42,401 bases of DNA from Mycobacterium sp. E740 (lineage in GTDB: Bacteria; Actinomycetota; Actinomycetes; Mycobacteriales; Mycobacteriaceae). The position numbers and the translations under genes are program-made. Shown here one piece after another: positions 31,715 through 39,559 of the stretch. The notes beneath the pieces were generated by a model. That model saw nothing but the letters and a program-made list of their open reading frames with translations, searched no databases and was not told where the DNA came from. The stretch spans positions 1-42,401 of the forward strand of contig NZ_LZKP01000199.1 of the NCBI RefSeq assembly GCF_001672895.1, written 5' to 3'. The first letter of the stretch is position 1; every line of letters begins with the position of its first letter.

Positions 31715-34700
31715 ATGACGGCGTGCGGGGCCTGCGCCAGCGAGGTGCAGGACGACGCGAAGTTCTGCCACCAGTGCGGAGCGCCGATCGCCGCGCAGAC
31801 GCCCGCTGAATACAAGCAGGTGACTGTACTTTTCGCCGACGTCGTACGGTCGATGGACATCGCCGCCGAGGTCGGGCCGGAGCGGCTGCGTGAAATCATG
31901 TCCGAACTCGTCGACCTCGCGACGAAGGTGGTGCGCCGCTACGGCGGCACCGTCGACAAATTCACCGGCGACGGCATCATGGCGGTGTTCGGCGCCCCAG
32001 CCACGCTGGAGGACCACGCTTTTCGCGCTTGCCTCGCGGCACTCGACATCCAGGCCGAGACCAAGCTCGAACTTCGAATCGGCCTGAACTCCGGGCAGGT
32101 CATCACCGGGGAAATCGGTTCTGCCGCATTGGGTTACACCGCGATCGGCGCCCAAGTCGGCATGGCACAACGCATGGAGGCCGTCGCGCCGCCGGGTGCA
32201 GTGATGCTCAGCGATTCCACGGCCCGCCTCGTCGAGAACACGGTCGCGCTCGCCGCTCCAGAACTGGTGTTTATCAAGGGGGCTGACGCACCGGTATCCG
32301 CGCGACGGTTGCTGGCCGTCACTGAGCAGAGGCCGCAGCGCCGCAGTGAATCGACGCTGGTCGGCCGCAGTTGGGAGCTCAACACCGTCACCTCGCTCCT
32401 CGACGAAGCGGTGAGCGGCGCGGGATGTGTCGTCACCTTCGCGGGTCCGGCCGGGATCGGCAAGAGTCGGCTTGTCCGTGAAGCATCGGCGCTGGCAAGC
32501 AATCGTGGGGTGCCTGTCTTCACCACCTACTGCGAGTCACATACCACCGACATTCCGTTCCGCGCTGTCAGTCGGTTGCTGCGTGCGGCGCTGGGGATCG
32601 AGGCCTTCGACGCAGTCACGGCCGGTGAGCAGATCCGAGCGCAGTTTTCCGACGCCGATCCCGATGACGTATTGCTGCTGGAGGATCTCCTCGGCTTGCG
32701 TGATGCCACCGCAATGCTGCCCGAAGTTGCCGCAGAAGCACGGCGCAGGCGGCTGACGAGCCTGATCAACGCCGCGTCACTCGCTCGTGCCGAACCGGCG
32801 GTTTATGTGATCGAGGACGCCCACTGGATCGACGAGGCCAGCGAGTCGCTGCTGGCGGATTTCCTCTCGGTGGTTCCCCAGACACCCTCGCTGACACTCA
32901 TCACGCATCGGCCCGAATACGACGGACCACTAGCCCGGCTGGCCGGCGCCCAGAATCTCGTCCTGCGTCCGTTGACCAACACCCAGGCATCCACGCTGAC
33001 CGTCGAACTGCTGGGCAGCGACCCCTCCGTTCACGAACTCGCCGACCTGGTCTGCAGCCGTGCCGGCGGGAATCCGTTCTTCTCAGAGGAAATCGTTCGC
33101 GACCTGACCGAACGTGGCGTCATCGGCGGTCAGCCCGGCAGCTACCGCCTGCAGGCCGACATCGTCGACGCGAACGTCCCGGCCACGTTGCAGGCGACCA
33201 TCGGTGCCCGCATCGACCGGCTCGAGCCCGTGGCGAAGACCACGCTGAATGCCGCGGCGGTCATCGGCGCGCGGTTCGAGGAAGACATGTTGAGGCTTCT
33301 CGTCGACGGTCCGGATCTGCAGCCGCTGATCGAGGCGCAGCTCATCGACCGAGTCGCGTTCGGCCCACGCCCGGAATATGCGTTCAGGCATCCGCTGATC
33401 CGTGCGGTCGCGTCTGAGTCGCAACTCAAATCCGATCGGGCGCAACGACACCGGGCGCTGGCGAGCGCACTCGAGGGGCGAGGGTTGACCGACGAGTACG
33501 CGTCGCTGATTGCTGAACACCTGGAGGCGGCGAGCGATCTCCACGCCGCATACGCCTGGCATATGCGTGCCGGTGGCTGGTCGATCTCCCGCGATATCAC
33601 CGCGGCGCGGACGAGCTGGAGTCGGGCGTGCCAGGTGGCCGACCGGTTGCCCGATGATGACCCCGACCGAATGTCGATGCGCATCGCACCCCGCGCCATG
33701 CTCCTGGGAACGGTGTGGCGGGTCGGCAGTATCGAGCCGGACGATCGGAGCTACGTCGAGTTGCGCGAGTTGTGCGCTGCCGCAGGTGATTCGGTGTCTT
33801 TAGCGGCCGGTATGGCGGGTCTGGTTGCGGCGCAGTCGAACACCATTCGTAGCGAGGAAGCGTCGGAACTAGGCACCGAGCTCGTCCGCCTGCTCGAATC
33901 GATCGGCGATCCCGCGGTCACGGCCGCTTTGGCCGGCGGGGCCATCGGCGCCAAGTTCGAGACTGCCGAGCTTGCAGAAGTGCTGCGGCTGGCGGAATGG
34001 ATTGTCGCATCGTCGGGCGCAGAACCGGGCGACGCTGACACTTTCCAAATCATGCCGCACGGCGATGTATTCGCGTCGCGGGGAATGGCGCGCTGCTATC
34101 TCGGCCTGCCCGGGTGGCGGGAAGACTTGGAGCAGGGCCTGTCCTTGGCCAGGCGAGTCGACCCCGCGAAGGCGCGGACCATCGATCCCTTCGTGGTGGC
34201 CAGCGTGATGTATCACGCGCGGATTCATCCCATCGCGAACGGGGTGATGATCCCTACTGTCGAGATACTCCGCGAGACAGAAGAGATCTTGGCGCTCGCC
34301 GAGCAATTCTCCGAGGACCTCGGGCTGTACTTGGCGAAACTCGCCCGCGGGGTGGCGCTCGTGCATTGCGTGAGCACCGAGGAGCGGGCGGCCGGTCTGG
34401 AGATCTTGTCCAAGGTGCGCGACGCCTCCTTTCGTGAACGGTTCGCCGCGGACGACTGGCCGGTCGTCGATGCGTTCATTGCCAGGGAGATGGCCGCCAG
34501 GGGCGAGCTCGACGGCGCCATCAGGATTGCGCGGTCGGTCGTCGACGACTACTTCACTATCGGCCACATCGTCTGGATGCCGATGTGCGTCGGGGTCCTC
34601 GTGGAAGCGTTGGTACAGCGAGGTGACGCGAGCGACCTCGCAGATGCGCAACGAGCCATCGAGCGTTTGGCCGCGCTCCCCACCGATACGGGATACGTGC

Positions 34701-34873
34701 TGAATGAACTCTGGGGACTGCGGCTGCGTACTCTGCTCGCGAAAGCCCGCGCCGATACCGAAGCGTTCGGGGAACTCGCGGGTCGCTACCTCCGAATGGC
34801 GACCGAACTCGACTTCGAAGGGCATGTCGCCATGGCCCGGGAGCTGGCCCGCCCTCTGCCTACCAACCAGTAG
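31715..34873 (+). CDS. Zinc ribbon-class III cyclase-STAND/AAA ATPase signalling protein
   Basis: 1052 residues in four parts. (1) Zinc ribbon with C4, C7, C18, C21 (CGAC ... CHQC). (2) Class III cyclase domain (about 33-200): metal aspartates D42 (FADVV) and D86 (TGDG), K82 in DKFTGDG, and R153 present, but the transition-state asparagine position is Gly149 (AQVGMAQRMEA), so enzyme activity is doubtful. (3) P-loop ATPase with Walker A GPAGIGKS (244-251) and Walker B AVYVIEDAHW, followed by the NPFFSEEIVRDL-type STAND motif. (4) A C-terminal ~450 residues of helical TPR-like repeats, with no LuxR HTH at the end. It resembles large mycobacterial cyclase-ATPase sensors; output unknown. ATG at 31715. 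Confidence 0.88.
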   Translation: MTACGACASEVQDDAKFCHQCGAPIAAQTPAEYKQVTVLFADVVRSMDIAAEVGPERLREIMSELVDLATKVVRRYGGTVDKFTGDGIMAVFGAPATLEDHAFRACLAALDIQAETKLELRIGLNSGQVITGEIGSAALGYTAIGAQVGMAQRMEAVAPPGAVMLSDSTARLVENTVALAAPELVFIKGADAPVSARRLLAVTEQRPQRRSESTLVGRSWELNTVTSLLDEAVSGAGCVVTFAGPAGIGKSRLVREASALASNRGVPVFTTYCESHTTDIPFRAVSRLLRAALGIEAFDAVTAGEQIRAQFSDADPDDVLLLEDLLGLRDATAMLPEVAAEARRRRLTSLINAASLARAEPAVYVIEDAHWIDEASESLLADFLSVVPQTPSLTLITHRPEYDGPLARLAGAQNLVLRPLTNTQASTLTVELLGSDPSVHELADLVCSRAGGNPFFSEEIVRDLTERGVIGGQPGSYRLQADIVDANVPATLQATIGARIDRLEPVAKTTLNAAAVIGARFEEDMLRLLVDGPDLQPLIEAQLIDRVAFGPRPEYAFRHPLIRAVASESQLKSDRAQRHRALASALEGRGLTDEYASLIAEHLEAASDLHAAYAWHMRAGGWSISRDITAARTSWSRACQVADRLPDDDPDRMSMRIAPRAMLLGTVWRVGSIEPDDRSYVELRELCAAAGDSVSLAAGMAGLVAAQSNTIRSEEASELGTELVRLLESIGDPAVTAALAGGAIGAKFETAELAEVLRLAEWIVASSGAEPGDADTFQIMPHGDVFASRGMARCYLGLPGWREDLEQGLSLARRVDPAKARTIDPFVVASVMYHARIHPIANGVMIPTVEILRETEEILALAEQFSEDLGLYLAKLARGVALVHCVSTEERAAGLEILSKVRDASFRERFAADDWPVVDAFIAREMAARGELDGAIRIARSVVDDYFTIGHIVWMPMCVGVLVEALVQRGDASDLADAQRAIERLAALPTDTGYVLNELWGLRLRTLLAKARADTEAFGELAGRYLRMATELDFEGHVAMARELARPLPTNQ

Positions 34874-34874
34874 G

Positions 34875-34904
34875 TTGACCTAGTAAACTTTGTTCCACTA
34901 CGTT
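34875..34904 (+). promoter_or_regulatory. Promoter of the thiolase operon with internal palindrome
   Basis: TTGACC (34875-34880) and TACGTT (34899-34904) with an 18-nt spacer form a plausible -35/-10 pair. The spacer holds an imperfect inverted repeat TAGT..AAC-TTT-GTT..ACTA (34881-34900), placed where a TetR-type repressor would block RNA polymerase. A Shine-Dalgarno AAGGAGA (34934-34940) follows, 6 nt before the ATG. Confidence 0.45.
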
Positions 34905-34946
34905 CGGGGAAACCCGGGTGGAATCCACATTCGAAGGAGAAGTGTC

Positions 34947-36092
34947 ATGGCTGAAGCCGTCATCGTCGAGGCAGTGCGGTCGCCCGTCGGGAAACGCAAC
35001 GGCGGGCTGTCGGGTGTCCACCCGGCGGAACTGTCCGCGCAGGTGCTCAACGGTCTCGTGGAGCGGGCGGGTGTCGACCCGGCGCTCGTCGACGACGTGA
35101 TCTGGGGCTGCGTCATGCAGGCCGGCGAGCAGGCGCTCGACATCGGCCGCACCGCGCTGCTCGCCGCGGGCTGGCCGGAGAGCGTGCCCGGCGTGACAGT
35201 GGATCGCCAGTGCGGTTCGAGCCAGCAGTCCATCCACTTCGCCGCCGCTGGTGTGATCGCCGGCCACTACGACGTCGTCGTCGCCGGCGGTGTGGAGTCG
35301 ATGTCGCGCACGCCGATGGGCGCCTCGCTGGCCAACGGCGGCAACCCGTATCCGCAGAGCTTCAAGGACCGCTACCGCCAGACACCGAACCAGGGCATCG
35401 GCGCCGAGATGATCGCCGAGCAGTGGGGCCTCGACCGCACCATGCTCGACGAGTTCTCCCTCGGCTCGCACGAGAAGGCCGCCGCCGCGCAGGATTCCGG
35501 CGCGTTCGACGATCAGATCGTCGCGATCAAGGACCAAGAAGGCAACCCGGTGCTCAAGGACGAGGGCATCCGCCGCGGCACCACCATCGAGAAGATGGGT
35601 CAGCTCAAGCCCGCCTTCCGCGAGGACGGCGTGATCCACGCCGGCAACTCGTCGCAGATCTCCGACGGCTCGGCCGCGATCCTGTTCATGTCCGCCGAGA
35701 AGGCCAGTGAACTCGGACTCAAGCCGATCGCGAAGGTGCACACCGCGACGCTGGCCGGCGCCGACCCGGTGATCATGCTGACCGCGCCGATTCCCGCCAC
35801 GCAGAAGGCGCTCAAGAAGTCCGGCCTGCGGCTCGAGGACATCGGCGTGTTCGAGGTCAACGAGGCGTTCGCTCCCGTTCCGATGGCGTGGCTGAAGGAC
35901 ATCGGCGCCGACGAGAAGAAGCTGAACCCCAACGGCGGCGCGATCGCGATCGGGCACCCGCTGGGCGGCTCCGGTGCACGCATCATGACGACGATGCTCT
36001 ATCACATGCGCGACAAGGGAATTCAGTACGGTCTGCAGACCATGTGCGAGGGTGGCGGCCAGGCCAACGCCACCATCATCGAACTGCTGTGA
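34947..36092 (+). CDS. Acetyl-CoA acyltransferase (thiolase)
   Basis: 381 residues; last step of beta-oxidation, thiolytic cleavage of 3-ketoacyl-CoA (or the reverse condensation). The nucleophile is C89 (TVDRQCGSSQQS), the second cysteine C367 (TMCEGGGQAN) and the histidine H337 (AIGHPLGGSGAR); the NEAFA motif is also present. The sequence resembles FadA5/FadA3-type mycobacterial thiolases, but the exact orthologue is not assigned. The ATG at 34947 has a strong Shine-Dalgarno, unlike most starts in this window; an upstream in-frame ATG at 34890 is rejected. Its stop overlaps the next gene as GTGA: first gene of a three-gene fatty-acid degradation operon. Confidence 0.93.
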   Translation: MAEAVIVEAVRSPVGKRNGGLSGVHPAELSAQVLNGLVERAGVDPALVDDVIWGCVMQAGEQALDIGRTALLAAGWPESVPGVTVDRQCGSSQQSIHFAAAGVIAGHYDVVVAGGVESMSRTPMGASLANGGNPYPQSFKDRYRQTPNQGIGAEMIAEQWGLDRTMLDEFSLGSHEKAAAAQDSGAFDDQIVAIKDQEGNPVLKDEGIRRGTTIEKMGQLKPAFREDGVIHAGNSSQISDGSAAILFMSAEKASELGLKPIAKVHTATLAGADPVIMLTAPIPATQKALKKSGLRLEDIGVFEVNEAFAPVPMAWLKDIGADEKKLNPNGGAIAIGHPLGGSGARIMTTMLYHMRDKGIQYGLQTMCEGGGQANATIIELL

Positions 36093-36886
36093 CCTCAGAC
36101 GTCCAAGCGCCCGCCGCTCTCGCCGAGCGGCGGGGCAACGTCATGGTGATCACGCTCAACCGGCCCGAGGCCCGCAACGCGGTCAACAGCGCGGTGAGCA
36201 CCGCGGTGGGCGACGCCCTTCAGGAGGCGCAGGACGATCCCGAGGTGCGCGCGGTCGTCATCACCGGGGCCGGCGAATCGTTCTGTGCTGGAGCCGATCT
36301 CAAGGCGATCTCGCGTCGCGAGAACCTGTTTCACCCCGAGCACGGCGAGTGGGGCTTCGCCGGGTATGTGCACCACTACATCGACAAGCCGACCATCGCC
36401 GCAGTCAACGGCACCGCGCTGGGCGGCGGCACCGAACTGGCGCTCGCCAGCGACCTGGTGGTCGCCGAGGAACGCGCGAAATTCGGTCTGCCGGAGGTGA
36501 AGCGGGGACTCATCGCCGCCGCCGGCGGGGTGTTCCGCATCGTCGACCATCTGCCGCGCAAGGTCGCGATGGAGCTGCTGTTCACCGGCGAGCCGATGTC
36601 GTCGGCCGACGCGCTGAAATGGGGGCTGATCAACCAGGTCGTGCCCGACGGCACCGCGGTCGAGGCGGCGCTCGCACTGGCCGACCGGATCACCTGCAAC
36701 GCCCCGCTGGCCGTGTGGGCGAGCAAGCGCGTGGCGATGGGTGTCGACGACGGTGTCATCACCGGCGACGAAGCCGGATGGACACGAACAATGCGGGAGA
36801 TCGGGACGCTGATCCGTTCCGAGGACGCCAAGGAAGGACCGCTGGCATTCGCCGAGAAGCGCCAGCCTGTTTGGAAGGCCAAGTAA
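36089..36886 (+). CDS. Enoyl-CoA hydratase (crotonase family)
   Basis: 265 residues; hydrates trans-2-enoyl-CoA to 3-hydroxyacyl-CoA. The oxyanion-hole regions are SFCAGADLKAI and ALGGGTELALASD. Both catalytic glutamates are present, E116 (GGGTEL) and E136 (KFGLPEVKRGL), so a true hydratase is likely. The family acyl-binding start VITLNRPEARNAVNSA is intact. The GTG at 36089 overlaps the thiolase stop by 4 nt; a much longer upstream frame is a shadow of the thiolase gene. The acyl-CoA dehydrogenase follows 2 nt later. Confidence 0.92.
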   Translation: MTSDVQAPAALAERRGNVMVITLNRPEARNAVNSAVSTAVGDALQEAQDDPEVRAVVITGAGESFCAGADLKAISRRENLFHPEHGEWGFAGYVHHYIDKPTIAAVNGTALGGGTELALASDLVVAEERAKFGLPEVKRGLIAAAGGVFRIVDHLPRKVAMELLFTGEPMSSADALKWGLINQVVPDGTAVEAALALADRITCNAPLAVWASKRVAMGVDDGVITGDEAGWTRTMREIGTLIRSEDAKEGPLAFAEKRQPVWKAK

Positions 36887-36888
36887 CA

Positions 36889-38031
36889 GTGAAGAGAACG
36901 ATTTTCGACGCCGAGCACGAGGCGTTCCGCGAGACCGTCCGCGAGTACATCGAGCGCGAACTCGTCCCCAATCAGGAGAAGTGGGAGACCGAGCGCATCG
37001 TCGACCGCTCGGCGTACACCGCGGCAGGCAAGTACGGGCTGATCGGGTTCAACATGCCCGAGGAGTTCGGGGGCGGCGGATCCGACGACTTCCGCTTCAA
37101 CGCGATCATCGACGAGGAGATGGCGCGGTCGGGCGCACACGGTCCGGCGCTGAGCCTGCACAACGACGTCGTCGGCCCGTACTTCAAGGACCTGACCAAC
37201 GACGAGCAGAAGAAGCGGTGGCTGCCCGGCATCGCCAGCGGCGAGACCATCATCGCGGTGGCGATGACCGAACCCGGCGCGGGCAGCGATCTCGCCGGCA
37301 TCCGCACGTCCGCGGTGCGCGACGGTGACGACTGGATTGTCAACGGCTCCAAGACATTCATCTCGTCGGGCATCAACTGCGACCTCGTCGTCGTGGTGGC
37401 CCGCACCGACCCCGAAGCCGGCCACAAAGGCTTCACGCTTCTGGTCGTCGAGCGCGACATGGAGGGCTTCAGCCGCGGCCGCAAGCTCGACAAGATGGGC
37501 CTGCACTCGCAGGACACCTCCGAGCTGCATTTCGAGAACGTGCGGGTGCCGGGCGCCAACGTGCTGGGCAAAGAGGGTCGCGGGTTCTACCACCTGATGA
37601 CCAACCTGCCGTCGGAGCGGTTGTCGATCGCGATCTCAGCGATCGCCGGCGCCCGCGCGGTCTTCGACGAGACGCTGCAATACACCAAGGACCGCAAGGC
37701 ATTCGGGCAACCGATCGGCAGCTTCCAGCACAACCGCTTCCTGCTCGCCGAGATGGAGACCGAACTCGAGGTCACCGAGAACTACATCGACCGTTGCCTG
37801 CGTGCCGTCGTCGACGGTGAGCTGACCGCGGTCGAGGCCGCCAAGGCCAAGTGGTGGGCCACCGAGGTCGCCAAGAAGGTGGTCGACAGCTGCGTGCAGC
37901 TGCACGGCGGCTACGGCTACATGCTGGAGTACCGCGTCGCCCGGGCCTACGTCGACGGACGCATCCAGACGATCTTCGGTGGCACCACCGAGATCATGAA
38001 GGAGATCATCGGCCGCGACTTGGGGGTCTAA
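36889..38031 (+). CDS. Acyl-CoA dehydrogenase (FadE-type)
   Basis: 380 residues; FAD-dependent first step of beta-oxidation. Flavin and substrate motifs are VAMTEPGAGSDLAGIRT, GSKTFISSG, KDRKAFGQPIGSFQ and QLHGGYGYM. The C-terminal IFGGTTEIMKEIIGRDLGV has Gly where MCAD has its catalytic Glu; instead E243 in LPSERLSIA aligns with the isovaleryl/long-chain type base, indicating that subfamily. The GTG at 36889 is 2 nt after the hydratase stop. With the thiolase and hydratase this operon provides three of the four beta-oxidation activities; a 3-hydroxyacyl-CoA dehydrogenase is not present here. Confidence 0.93.
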   Translation: MKRTIFDAEHEAFRETVREYIERELVPNQEKWETERIVDRSAYTAAGKYGLIGFNMPEEFGGGGSDDFRFNAIIDEEMARSGAHGPALSLHNDVVGPYFKDLTNDEQKKRWLPGIASGETIIAVAMTEPGAGSDLAGIRTSAVRDGDDWIVNGSKTFISSGINCDLVVVVARTDPEAGHKGFTLLVVERDMEGFSRGRKLDKMGLHSQDTSELHFENVRVPGANVLGKEGRGFYHLMTNLPSERLSIAISAIAGARAVFDETLQYTKDRKAFGQPIGSFQHNRFLLAEMETELEVTENYIDRCLRAVVDGELTAVEAAKAKWWATEVAKKVVDSCVQLHGGYGYMLEYRVARAYVDGRIQTIFGGTTEIMKEIIGRDLGV

Positions 38032-38066
38032 GCGGGCTGGCCGGCGTGGCGTCTAACTCCTCGAGG

Positions 38067-38113
38067 CCGACGTTTCGGCGGATTGCACTCGCACTTTTCC
38101 GCCAAAACGTCGG
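38067..38113. terminator. Bidirectional hairpin between fadE-type gene and FAS1 gene
   Basis: Arms ccgacgtttcggcgga (38067-38082) and tccgccaaaacgtcgg (38098-38113) pair over 16 bp with one mismatch and a 15-nt loop. It lies 35 nt after one stop and 15 nt after the convergent one, so it can serve both. No T-tract. Confidence 0.7.
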
Positions 38114-38128
38114 TTTGGGCGAACGAGA

Positions 38129-38860
38129 TCAGGCGGGCTGGCCGCTGCTGGTGGTGGTGGTCGTCGTGGTTGTCGTCGTCGTCTCGGACGTCGACGTGCC
38201 CGACGGCGTCACCGCCGTCGGCGGCTTGGCCGGGTCGAGCACCGCGTCGATCAGGTAGATCCGGGCATTCGCCGCCTGGATGCCACCGCAGACCACCTTG
38301 GCGGTGTCGTTGATCTTGACGTCGGCGTTCTCGCCCGTCACCTTGATCTCCGCGCCCTGCTGCGTGGGCCGCTGCCCCTTGACGTCCTTCGGGCCGAGGA
38401 GCCCGAGGAACACGTGGTAGTAGTCGAAGTCCGTCAGCGCCGCCGGGTTGGCCTTCAGTGCGTCGAGCTGGGCGGGCGGCAGCGCGGCGAACGCCTCGTT
38501 CGTCGGCGCGAAGACCACGTACGGCCCGTTCTCCAGCACCGGCACCACGTTGACCGCCGGGTTGAAGCCGCCCGAGATCGCGGAGTAGAAGGTGCTGGCG
38601 TCGGGGATGGCCTGCAGCGCCCGGCCGACGGGCAGGGTCTTCAGCGACTTCCAGTCCGGCACGGCTTCCTTGAACGCGTCGCAGCCCTTGCCCTCAGGGT
38701 TGGGGATCTCGGCCTCTACCGACGTGGTGGGCGTGGTCGGCGTGGCCGGCTGCGCGGGCGCCGGCGGATCGGCGTACGCGGTGACGGCCAGCGGCACCGA
38801 AAGGGCGATCGCCGCGATGCCGGTCGCGGCGCCGATGGCTTTGCTGGTGCTGGTCTTCAC
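38129..38860 (-). CDS. Secreted fasciclin (FAS1) domain protein
   Basis: 243 residues. A signal peptide (MKTSTSKAIG plus hydrophobic core, likely cleaved after AYA at residue 30) is followed by a short P/T-rich linker, then one FAS1 domain (about 60-215: LQAIPDASTFYSAISGGF, YVVFAPTNEAFAALPPAQLD, YYHVFLGLLGP, INDTAKVVCGGIQAANARIY). The end is an unusual tract of 11 consecutive threonines, a possible O-mannosylation region. Related to mycobacterial MPT70/MPT83-type cell-surface proteins, but with no lipobox. The GTG at 38860 has GAGGAG 8 nt upstream and a possible -10 TAACAT on this strand at 38898-38893. Cysteines C60 and C192 (approximate) could form a disulfide. Confidence 0.9.
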   Translation of the reverse strand: MKTSTSKAIGAATGIAAIALSVPLAVTAYADPPAPAQPATPTTPTTSVEAEIPNPEGKGCDAFKEAVPDWKSLKTLPVGRALQAIPDASTFYSAISGGFNPAVNVVPVLENGPYVVFAPTNEAFAALPPAQLDALKANPAALTDFDYYHVFLGLLGPKDVKGQRPTQQGAEIKVTGENADVKINDTAKVVCGGIQAANARIYLIDAVLDPAKPPTAVTPSGTSTSETTTTTTTTTTTSSGQPA

Positions 38861-39000
38861 TTACGGCTCCTCAGCTAGACAGGTCGCAACGCATGTTAGA
38901 GGCAGTCGCGCGCCAGCACCAAAGTCGTCACCTCGCCAAACGCTGCCGGCAACCGGTGTGACCTGCACATTGCCGAACTGCCCACACTACGATGGCCCGC

Positions 39001-39525
39001 ATGCCTGAACCGCTGATCGTCCCCATTCGTGGTCGCGCGCCTGCGCTGCATGCCGAAGCCTGGGCGGCCCCGAACGCAAGCCTGATCGGACAGGTGACGC
39101 TCGCGGCACGGGCCAGCGTCTGGTACGGCGCGACGCTGCGTGCAGAGGTCGAACCCATCGACATCGGCTTCGGCACCAACATCCAGGACGGCGTGACCAT
39201 CCACGTCGATCCGGAGTTCCCGGTCAGCATCGGCGCCGAAGTCAGCGTCGGGCACAACGCCGTACTGCACGGCTGCGTCGTCGAGGACGGCGCACTCATC
39301 GGCATGGGTGCGGTCATCCTCAACGGCGCGACGATCGGCCAGGGATCGCTCATCGCCGCCGGCGCCGTGGTGCCCCAAGGTTTCGCGGTGCCGCCGCGGT
39401 CACTGGTCGCGGGCGTGCCGGCGAAGGTGCGCCGCGACCTGAGCGACGCCGAGGTCAACCACAATCGGTACAACGCGCAGGTCTACCAGCACCTCATCGA
39501 TCTGCACCGCGACGCGACGGCCTAG
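39001..39525 (+). CDS. Gamma-carbonic anhydrase-like left-handed beta-helix protein
   Basis: 174 residues of hexapeptide repeats (NASLIGQVTLAARASVWYGA, IDIGFGTNIQDGVTIHVD, VSVGHNAVLHGCVVEDGALI) forming a left-handed beta-helix trimer. The three metal histidines H68, H85 and H90 are present, as in gamma-class carbonic anhydrases and PaaY/YrdA proteins. Enzymatic activity is not certain for this branch. The ATG at 39001 is 7 nt after TACGAT (38988-38993), giving a leaderless start; an ATG at 38992 is inside that hexamer. The region 38861-39000 has no other gene. Confidence 0.9.
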   Translation: MPEPLIVPIRGRAPALHAEAWAAPNASLIGQVTLAARASVWYGATLRAEVEPIDIGFGTNIQDGVTIHVDPEFPVSIGAEVSVGHNAVLHGCVVEDGALIGMGAVILNGATIGQGSLIAAGAVVPQGFAVPPRSLVAGVPAKVRRDLSDAEVNHNRYNAQVYQHLIDLHRDATA

Positions 39526-39559
39526 ATTCTCCAGGGCCCAATCCGGGTACAGGCGTACC

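Noticed and set aside
36052..36888. In-frame upstream extension of the acyl-CoA dehydrogenase
   Set aside because: The extension is an out-of-frame reading of the enoyl-CoA hydratase gene with arginine-rich shadow composition.
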